Of a DNA stretch of 55,723 nucleotides, positions 49,173-55,723 are shown in pieces. The stretch comes from Zelonia costaricensis (taxonomy: Eukaryota; Euglenozoa; Kinetoplastea; Trypanosomatida; Trypanosomatidae), in NCBI GenBank assembly GCA_030849075.1, contig JASAOO010003408.1, forward strand, positions 1 through 55,723. Reading direction: 5' to 3'. Made by a program: the position numbers and the translations under genes. The number at the start of each line of letters is the position of its first letter. Position 1 is the stretch's first letter. The notes beneath the pieces were generated by a model. It saw only the letters and a list, made by a program, of their open reading frames with translations, ran no database searches and had not been told where the DNA came from.

Positions 49173-49548
49173 ACACGAGTCGCAGCGGTGCGAACTCGCT
49201 GCTCAACATCTTGAAGCAGTCTCCGTCCTTTTGCACTTGCTATGCCGCACTAGTGGCGATGCGCTTCTCTGTCCAACTGTAGCGCACCAAGGTTTCAGTA
49301 CCCGCTACGCCTTCTTCCGCTATTCACTACTCACGTAAGTTCAAATCGACAACCCGATCTAGGCTGCAAGCATGAAGTGTCCGTCGCGCTGGCGATACCA
49401 CAGCACACACCCGTTCCCCCTTCCGGCTTAGTCGGTGCCGTCATGCACACCTGCTTCCCCCCCTCCTCCCCCCACCTACCCACCCATCCACCCACAACTG
49501 CGCTGTTCTCGCTCTCGCCGCCTTGCCAATTGTACGTGCCACGACGCA
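49173..49548. other. Spacer before SH3 gene
   Basis: A short C-rich spacer containing CCCACC-type repeats at about 49468-49500. No gene seen. Confidence 0.5.
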
Positions 49549-49602
49549 CTTCTCTACCGTGTCTTTCTTTGTTCCTCTATTTCACATACCCACGCGTGGC
49601 AG
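49549..49602 (+). promoter_or_regulatory. Predicted spliced-leader acceptor for SH3 gene
   Basis: A T-rich tract (TCTTTCTTTGTTCCTCTATT) is followed by GTGGCAG ending at 49602, 30 nt before ATG 49633. Confidence 0.6.
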
Positions 49603-49632
49603 CATTTTCGAAGCACATCACGCATTTCGTAA

Positions 49633-50751
49633 ATGGTGCAGCCAGCAGGGCACATTGTCTACGCGATCCACGAGTACGCCATACCGGGCAGCGGCTTCCT
49701 GCCGCTCAAAGCAGGTGACATCATCGACGTTGAAGAGGCAGACGAGAGCGGCTGGTGGCTCGGCACCAACCTGCGCGACCACAAGGGCGTCTTCCCCTCC
49801 ACCTACACCCTCCCATACACCTTTCCCCGCCCACAAGATGAGCTGCTTCACGACGCGCGCCTCATGCTCCTCGCACGAGAATTCGGCGTGGATGCGACCA
49901 GCGGTGCCCCGCTGCCGCTGCACACGCTGCACTCCACCGAGCCCCCGGCACGGCTTCCCGCCACCGCAGTGCTGTGCAGTCAGCTTAGCGACGACGTCGT
50001 GCTGCGCGAGGAGGCACGCAACAAAGTGATGGCCCTCCTCGAGAAACTGCTCGAGCTGCAGGACACGCACTCGGTGGAGCAGGCCGCAGAGGCACGGCGC
50101 CGTGCTGCCGACGCCAAGCAAAAAGAAGAGGCGCAGCAGGCGGTGAGGCGGGCCGCGGAGGCGATTCGCGCACGTCTCGACGACGTCTTGGCAAAAAAGG
50201 CAGAGCGCCTCAAGTCCGGGCTGGTGCCCTCATGCACGTGGTACGCGGGCCTCAACCGCGTGGTGACGGCGCCGGCTGTGGGGCGGCTCTCACCCGACGC
50301 GGCGTGGCGGGCGACCCTGAAAGAAGTCAAGGAGGTGGTGCGACACCAAGAGGAGGAGCTGACGCTGCTCTCCTCAAGCTGTGCCCGGGAGGAAGCGGGC
50401 TTCGCCGCCGCCACGGCTGCCCTGCAGACCCGCGTCGAGTGGCGCGACGCTGGTGTGGCAAGCATGCTGGCGTACTGGGCCGATGCCGCGCAGACGGCCA
50501 AGTCCGCGTACACGGCGGCCAAGGTAATGCGCGACGCCGCCGCGGAGGCCTGCGAGCGCGAGGCGGCAGAGCTCTGCCTCCGTCTGGAGGAGCGGCGAGA
50601 GCGCTTTGCCGCGGCGACGGAGACGTACCGGCTGGTCAAGCGGGAGGCAGAGGGCATCGCGCAGGCGCTGCGGCGCAAGGAAGAGCTCGACGCGCTATCG
50701 CAGCAGATCGCGCAGATCGACGGCGCTCTCGCCGTGCACCGCGTGATGTGA
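49633..50751 (+). CDS. SH3-domain coiled-coil protein
   Basis: A 372-aa protein that begins almost directly with an SH3 domain (about residues 7-62). The hallmarks are present: AIHEY in place of ALYDY, the acidic RT loop (FLPLKAGDIIDVEEADESG), GWWLG with the two Trp, and the GVFPSTY motif for the Pro/Tyr of the ligand pocket. SH3 domains bind proline-rich peptides, commonly in actin, endocytic or signalling adaptors. Residues about 130-200 and 235-365 are long, highly charged helices likely to form coiled coils (for example AEARRRAADAKQKEEAQQAV). There is no membrane span or catalytic domain. The layout, SH3 then coiled coil, reverses the BAR-SH3 order of endocytic adaptors. SH3 domains are rare in trypanosomatids, so this is a notable gene. 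ATG 49633 lies 30 nt after a predicted acceptor. Confidence 0.85.
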   Translation: MVQPAGHIVYAIHEYAIPGSGFLPLKAGDIIDVEEADESGWWLGTNLRDHKGVFPSTYTLPYTFPRPQDELLHDARLMLLAREFGVDATSGAPLPLHTLHSTEPPARLPATAVLCSQLSDDVVLREEARNKVMALLEKLLELQDTHSVEQAAEARRRAADAKQKEEAQQAVRRAAEAIRARLDDVLAKKAERLKSGLVPSCTWYAGLNRVVTAPAVGRLSPDAAWRATLKEVKEVVRHQEEELTLLSSSCAREEAGFAAATAALQTRVEWRDAGVASMLAYWADAAQTAKSAYTAAKVMRDAAAEACEREAAELCLRLEERRERFAAATETYRLVKREAEGIAQALRRKEELDALSQQIAQIDGALAVHRVM

Positions 50752-51340
50752 TGCCGCCATGAGTTGAGCCACCTGCATAGAAGCACACAGGCGTGCGTCA
50801 TCTGTAACGGATGCAACGCACAGCCAAATAGAGGCGCTTTGCTTTTGTTGTTGTTGTAGCTGCGAACCGCTGCTCATGCGTTGGTCTACGAGCATCGCCC
50901 AGTCAGAGAGCACAGACAGCTTGACTTTTTCCTACTAGCCTTTTCAACCTCGCACAGGGCCCTTTTAGGTCTGCGGTACGCCGGCACCCACCGTAGGTCT
51001 TGCAGCTCTACGTGCAGGCTCGACGTGGCGCGCGTGCTTAGCAGGCGGCGGCGGCAGGGTCGGCGAAGCCGCAATAAGGTGCCTGGGCAGCGGACACCTT
51101 TACTTTGTGAGCCCCACTTGATCACCCACTCGTCACTCTCAATTCTTCGACCACCTCGCGGTTTCGCCGTTTGTGTATTTGGCCTACTCACAGCCCGTCA
51201 ATTGCTGCACGTGGGTGCTCGGCGCTTCACCCCTCCCCGTCTCCTTCGCGCACGCTACTGGCACGGCACGCGAGAACACACACACACACACACAGATACG
51301 CACACCTGCGGGCCTACCTCTATACGCACCAGCCGCGAAC
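50752..51340. other. Spacer before PI-PLC gene
   Basis: A spacer with a CA repeat at 51276-51294. AG at 51192-51193 after a T-rich stretch is a candidate acceptor for the PLC (147-nt 5' UTR). The PLC frame is open upstream to 51173 but has no ATG before 51341. No gene seen. Confidence 0.5.
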
Positions 51341-53500
51341 ATGGGCGTCTGCCTGGCAAGCTTGCAAGGCCGGGAGAAGTCCTCTGAAAAGTGTCTGCCC
51401 ACTTGCACACGTATCACCGATGACTTTTTTGCGGAGAATGAGCCGGACAAGAACGACGTGGCTACCTTCTTCGCGACTATGCGGAGCGCGTTGTGTAGCC
51501 TCCTGCAATGTAATCAGAGCACCGCAAACGGCCTACTCGTCCAAGCATGTAGCCAAAACCCCACGACGAGTGCGGCGCTCGACGCGTTCCTCGCCAAGAC
51601 CGGTGAGAAGCGGGTCGTGCCAGACGTCCATCGTGCACAGGCCATGCACAGCTGGATGACATCCATCACGGACGGCAGCGGCAGCCTCGACCTCGCCGAG
51701 ATCAGGAACCTAACGGCTGGCCTTAGCCTTCCCGAGGCTGTCCGCAAACGCGTCCTCTCGCAGTTCAAGCAGGCAGACGCGAAGGTGCGCTACACAAGCT
51801 TCGAGCGCGCGTATATGGCGGCCATCTCGTTCAACGAGCTTGGCTACGTCTTCGACGAGGTCAGCAGGGGCGCCAAGGCCGTAACGAGGTCAATGTTTGC
51901 AGAGTTCATGCGCGAGGTTCAACACGGCCCATCCGACGCCGCCTTCATTGACGACACGTTCACCGCCCTCGGCTGCATCGATGCAGAGGAACTGCAAAAG
52001 CGGCACTTCATCGCGTTCCTGTCCAGCGCGCGGTTCTGCGCTGCTCTGAAGCGGGAGCGCCTGGAAACGCCGTATCACGACATGACCCGCCCCATCTGCG
52101 AGTATTTTATCAACTCGTCGCACAACACGTACCTCACCGGTGACCAGCTAACAAGCAAGTCATCTCCGCTCATGTACAAGGAGGCGCTCGTCGACGGCTG
52201 CCGGTGCGTCGAGCTGGACTGCTGGAACGGCAGCAACCGCGAGCCGATTGTCTACCACGGCTACACGCGCACGTCGAAGATTCTCTTTCTAGACTGCGTG
52301 CGCGTGATCAAGGAGTACGCTTTTGAGGCTTCGCCGTACCCGGTCATCCTGTCGCTCGAGGTGCACACCTCCGTGGCGCAGCAGGACCGCATGGCCGAAA
52401 TCCTCGAGCAGGAGCTCGGCGACCTCCTTTTCCGTCCCCCGTGGGGTGCCAACGAGAAGCCGACGTGTGACTTCACGCCGGCGCACCTGCGAAACAAGAT
52501 CCTGGTCAAGTCGAAGCGGGGCAAATTCGTCCACGACGAGACTGGCGTCAAAAAGGAGGACGACGAGGAAGAGGACGAAGGGGTGAACGAGGAGACGAGT
52601 GCCGACAGCAGCGCCATCATGCCCGCCGAGAACGAGGAGTTCGCACGCGCCAAGGAGGAGCGGCAGCGCAACAAAACCGCCGACAACCCCACGGACGTCT
52701 CGGAGCGGCTGTCGGCGATCGTCAGCATCGAGTCCGCCGGTTACAAGGGCGTCGATGACCTCTCCTACCTTACCACACGCCAGCCGTATCACTGCACGTC
52801 CTTCTCGGAGGGCAAAGGGCAGGCGGTGATTGACGCAAGCGTGCCGGCCTTCGTGCGCATGAACGCCTTCTGCCTCAGCCGCATCTACCCCGCCGGGGCC
52901 CGCTTCGACAGCAGCAACTTCAACCCACAGCCTTTTTGGGACTGCGGCTGCCAGCTCGTTGCTCTCAACTGGCAGTCGCGCCGCACCTTCGAGTGGCGCC
53001 TCAACCGCGCCTTCTTTCTCGACAACGGCGGCTGCGGCTACCTCCTCAAGCCGACATACCTTCGTCCCGTCGCGCCCGACTCGCGCGCCTCGTCGGAGCA
53101 GTTCTCGCTCGCCGTGGAAGTCATCTCCGGCTTTTGCCTGCCGAAGCCGCGCAAGGGCAACAAGGGGGACGTCGTCGACCCCCTCGTCTCGCTCTACGTG
53201 GTCGGCCCCGACATGGACACGGCGCCGAAGCTGACCAAGGCCATCTCCAACAACGGCTTCCACCCTGTATGGCGCGGCACCGGCGCCAACGAGTTCTTCT
53301 GGGAGGTCCGGCGGCGGTCCATGTCCTCGCTCGTTCTTCAAGTCTTCGACAAGGACAAACTCGGCAGCGATGGCCTCCTCGGTGAGGCCGTCCTCCCGCT
53401 CAAGATGCTGAGGAAGGGCTTTCGCCGCGTCGCGCTGCACGATGTCTCGGGCTTCTCCATTCCGGGGGCGTGCATCATGTGCCGCATCTCCTATGTGTAA
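51341..53500 (+). CDS. Phosphoinositide-specific phospholipase C
   Basis: A 719-aa PI-PLC that cleaves PIP2 to IP3 and diacylglycerol. It starts MGVCLASLQ, a consensus for N-myristoylation at Gly2 and palmitoylation at Cys4, which replaces the missing PH domain as membrane anchor. A degenerate EF-hand-like helical region covers about 95-240. The X domain carries both catalytic His: His261 (SSHNTYL) and His306 (YHGYT), spaced 45 residues as in mammalian PLC-delta. The Ca2+ ligands Asn262, Glu291, Asp293 and Glu340 fall at matching offsets. An acidic X-Y linker (about 405-455) follows, then the Y domain ([17 protein letters not shown], with [20 protein letters not shown]) and a C2 domain ([23 protein letters not shown]). 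Every core active-site residue I can place is present. It should act at the plasma membrane or flagellum in Ca2+ signalling. The ATG gives the acylation motif, which decides the start. Confidence 0.95.
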   Translation: MGVCLASLQGREKSSEKCLPTCTRITDDFFAENEPDKNDVATFFATMRSALCSLLQCNQSTANGLLVQACSQNPTTSAALDAFLAKTGEKRVVPDVHRAQAMHSWMTSITDGSGSLDLAEIRNLTAGLSLPEAVRKRVLSQFKQADAKVRYTSFERAYMAAISFNELGYVFDEVSRGAKAVTRSMFAEFMREVQHGPSDAAFIDDTFTALGCIDAEELQKRHFIAFLSSARFCAALKRERLETPYHDMTRPICEYFINSSHNTYLTGDQLTSKSSPLMYKEALVDGCRCVELDCWNGSNREPIVYHGYTRTSKILFLDCVRVIKEYAFEASPYPVILSLEVHTSVAQQDRMAEILEQELGDLLFRPPWGANEKPTCDFTPAHLRNKILVKSKRGKFVHDETGVKKEDDEEEDEGVNEETSADSSAIMPAENEEFARAKEERQRNKTADNPTDVSERLSAIVSIESAGYKGVDDLSYLTTRQPYHCTSFSEGKGQAVIDASVPAFVRMNAFCLSRIYPAGARFDSSNFNPQPFWDCGCQLVALNWQSRRTFEWRLNRAFFLDNGGCGYLLKPTYLRPVAPDSRASSEQFSLAVEVISGFCLPKPRKGNKGDVVDPLVSLYVVGPDMDTAPKLTKAISNNGFHPVWRGTGANEFFWEVRRRSMSSLVLQVFDKDKLGSDGLLGEAVLPLKMLRKGFRRVALHDVSGFSIPGACIMCRISYV

Positions 53501-54095
53501 GTGGCGCCCCCCCCCCCCTTCCACGACGCCTCACTGTTGAGGAGACGCCAGAAACGACAAGAGAGGGGGGAGGGCGTTCCGTGCAGTACGGCAACCTGTA
53601 TCCACGCGCCGGCGCTGGAGCTACGGCATTCGCAATGCTGGTTTTGCCTGCTTCGCACCGTCTGCTCTCATGTGTACACCTACACAGGTGCACAGAGGGC
53701 CCCACCAGCTTCTCTCTGCAATTCCTTTCCAGCAAACACGTCACCATCCCCGGCCCGCTGAGACGGCGCGCACGACGCGCCCAACGGTTTCACCGAGGTC
53801 CGCCTTTGCATCCGGGCACGCCGGCGGTGCTCCGTCTTCTCGATCTCCCTCGTTCGCGTTCAGTCACCCCTCGAGTGTCTGCAACGCTCTTATCCCGCTG
53901 CTTTCCACAAGTGCGCACCTCAGTACTCCTCCTTCCCCTTTTCTCCTCCTCTCTCTCTCATGCTCGCACACCGCAACCGAACGCGTGCACGCCCCCCCCC
54001 CCCGCCCTCTTGCTCCCGACATGCGTGCCTGCTTCACTCCGACCCGCGCACAGACACAGCCGCATCTGACGCCAGCCCCACACGTCTTTCGGTGA
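53501..54095. other. Spacer after PI-PLC gene
   Basis: Poly-C just after the stop codon, then pyrimidine-rich DNA. A long pyrimidine block lies at about 53925-53960. No gene seen. Confidence 0.5.
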
Positions 54096-55067
54096 AGTTG
54101 CCACTGGCTACATGGGCGGCTCCACGTTGCTGTAGTCATCGCCGTGGCAGCGGAAATGACGTCGCTACAGTGCAGCACTCACTGGGACCTGGCACCGGGC
54201 GCCGGCGCAGAGAACGCCGTTGCCTGCTACAAGAGCAACCGCGATCCGACCTCTCTGAACGGCGCCGAGATGGTGCGCGCGACGCTGGGCGCCTACTGGC
54301 GCATGTACCACAACAGTAGCGTGTGACACCCAGGTTACTACATGCAGCGGCGCGGTCCTTTTTGTTCCGCGGCAAGTACGGTGGCGGATACCAGCGCCGC
54401 ACAGTGGGGCGGCTACAGCTCTGTCAGCGCTGACGATTACAGCGCTTTCTGCGCCGCAGACAGGAGGACCAGCGCCGTGTCACCGAGCACATCGACATCA
54501 TCGGCCACGAGCCGGCCTCAGCTGGAGAAGAGCCGCGGAGTGACCTTGCCCTTGGTGGCTGGGGTTTCCGCGGCGGTTGTCTTGGCTGTGATCTTCGTCG
54601 CCATCGTGTGTCTGCCGTCTTGCTGCGGCTGCGAGACGACGTCTGTGGACGTATCGCAGTACCGGCGGGAAGGGCGTGACGTCGACCCGCCACCGGCGCT
54701 TCCACCCCTTCTCCACGTCCACTCTCATGGCACCCACGCGCTCACAGAGGAGGGCGCAGTCCCACTCGGCCGCGATGGCGAGAGACCACTGGCAACGCTG
54801 AAATACACCGATGCCCGTCACGGTGCACACAACGCGAGCCGCGTTCTCGGCGGACGCGCGGCGACGCTATCCTGGACGACTTCGCCGTGTGGGCAATCTC
54901 GTCACGCTGAGTCTCCGCCCCACCGTAGCGGAACGCACTGCGCTCGGGGCAAGCTTGTCGTCACGCTGTCTGCGAGTCGAGCTGACCGCCTGCACGGCGG
55001 CTGCCACGCCGCACCATTGCTCCGCTGTATTTCGGCCGTGGTGGCATGTGCTGACGTGCAGACTTGA
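54096..55067 (+). pseudogene. Interrupted ORF with one transmembrane helix, possible decayed membrane protein
   Basis: One frame is open from 54096 to an in-frame TGA at 54324-54326 and reopens at once to 55067. The first part has protein-like sequence from ATG 54156 (MTSLQCSTHWDLAPG, ending LGAYWRMYHNSSV). After the TGA the same frame continues, with an ATG at 54342, a Ser/Thr-rich stretch, then a strong TM helix near nt 54540-54620 (VTLPLVAGVSAAVVLAVIFV) followed by Cys residues and a polar tail. Beyond about 54800 the translation loses protein-like character. This may be a type I membrane protein gene broken by one nonsense change, or an intact shorter gene starting at 54342. I recognise no family. 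Its place beside the broken LRR antigen suggests a decaying locus. Confidence 0.35.
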
Positions 55068-55105
55068 CGAAGCGGTCTCACTGGCCTCCTGCACGTTCAA
55101 TTGTG

Positions 55106-55723
55106 CGTGTCCCCGTGCTTTCCGGCACGCTGCCCGAGATGCCGCCAGGTGTCAACTACACGAACGTGCTGCTGGAAAAGGTGCTTCTTGTGGGTAGTGG
55201 CTCGAGGATCACAGGTACGCCGCCCGCCTCTTGAAACGCGCTGTCCAGCCTAAATCAGATTCAGCTCTTCCGTAATAGCGTTGACGGCACGCTGCCGCCG
55301 CAGTGGATCGGGTTGTCGAGTCTCTCCTCGCTCAACGTGGGGCGTGCAAATCGACCGGCTCCCTCCCAGCGGAATGGGGTGCGTTTGCGACGCCCGTGAC
55401 GTTCACGCTAACGAACAACGGCTTTTGTGACTGCGTGCCGGCTCAGTGGAAGGCCAATACGAGATCATTCCTGTTTTCGCGGACGCCGCCAACACTGACA
55501 CCACAGCGGGCACCGGCGCCAACGCGTGTTCGTCCTCGCACACTCCTCCGTCCCGTGACACTTCGTCGTCCACGCCAACTCCCTCGACGACGGCGGCGCC
55601 TGTGTGCGGCGTGGACGGCTGTGCACGCTGCAGCGTGGAGTCCAACCTGCAGTGCGCCATGTGCTTTGCCGACTACTTCCTCACGGAGACGGGCGAGTGC
55701 GTGCGCTACTGTGACGACGACGG
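55106..55723 (+). pseudogene. PSA-2/GP46-like leucine-rich-repeat surface antigen pseudogene, incomplete at window edge
   Basis: The reading shows family features in three successive frames. From 55106 the text is LSGTLPEMPPGVNYTNV, the repeat style of the parasite surface antigen 2 (GP46) family, followed by GSGSRITGTPPAS. A TGA interrupts at 55232-55234, and the same frame continues with LSSLNQIQLFRNSVDGTLPP and LSSLSSLNVG. Between about 55335 and 55354 the frame moves by one: TGSLPAEWGAF, LTNNGFCDCVPAQWKAN. Between about 55440 and 55476 it moves again: a Thr/Ser/Pro-rich stretch, then the Cys-rich motif CGVDGCARCSVESNLQCAMC near 55590-55650. Intact members have an N-terminal signal, LRRs, a Thr/Ser-rich region, the Cys-rich block and a GPI signal. 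The N-terminal part is not recognisable here and the 3' end lies outside. One stop and two frameshifts make a working protein unlikely. Confidence 0.75.

Overview
The window looks like nuclear DNA of a trypanosomatid of the Leishmania/Leptomonas/Crithidia group. It is very GC-rich. Every credible gene lies on the + strand, has no introns, and is separated from its neighbours by long pyrimidine-rich, GT/CA-microsatellite-rich spacers. Strong polypyrimidine-AG sites (likely spliced-leader acceptors) sit just upstream of the ATGs. This is the layout of one kinetoplastid polycistronic unit. A broken leucine-rich-repeat surface antigen of the PSA-2/GP46 type at the right edge supports the same placement. 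All family calls come from reading motifs; no search was run.

Layout, left to right. (1) 1-3662: long spacer. (2) 3663-19974: two full-size ABCA-type lipid transporters (1787 and 2000 aa) with a TatD/TATDN1-like nuclease between them, all in unusually long spacers. (3) 22725-27058: a 190-aa unknown protein, an armadillo-repeat protein resembling radial spoke RSPH14, and an MFSD9-like MFS carrier. (4) 28189-33678: a 1829-aa protein resembling the axonemal central-pair protein PF6/SPAG17. (5) 34540-41230: a nodulin-like MFS carrier, a prenylatable Ras-like GTPase, a degenerate CCR4/nocturnin-type (EEP-fold) protein and a small coiled-coil protein. (6) 42866-48211: mitochondrial ribosomal protein uL4m, a STIMATE/TMEM110-like membrane protein and a TruD/Pus7-family protein lacking the catalytic Asp. 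(7) 48951-53500: a 73-aa ORF, an SH3-domain coiled-coil protein and a phosphoinositide-specific phospholipase C. (8) 53501-55723: a decayed region with a transmembrane ORF interrupted by a stop, then a PSA-2-like LRR pseudogene running off the end.

Themes (inference): RSPH14-like and PF6-like proteins both belong to motile axonemes. uL4m and the TruD-like protein both point to the mitochondrial ribosome or its assembly. PI-PLC, the STIMATE-like protein and the Ras-like GTPase are membrane signalling components. In kinetoplastids shared transcription does not imply shared function, so these themes rest on the families, not on proximity. The most novel objects are two apparent pseudoenzymes: an EEP nuclease fold with three of five expected active-site residues lost (38381-39802), and a TruD fold without its catalytic Asp (46394-48211). 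The SH3 protein is also notable because SH3 domains are scarce in this lineage.
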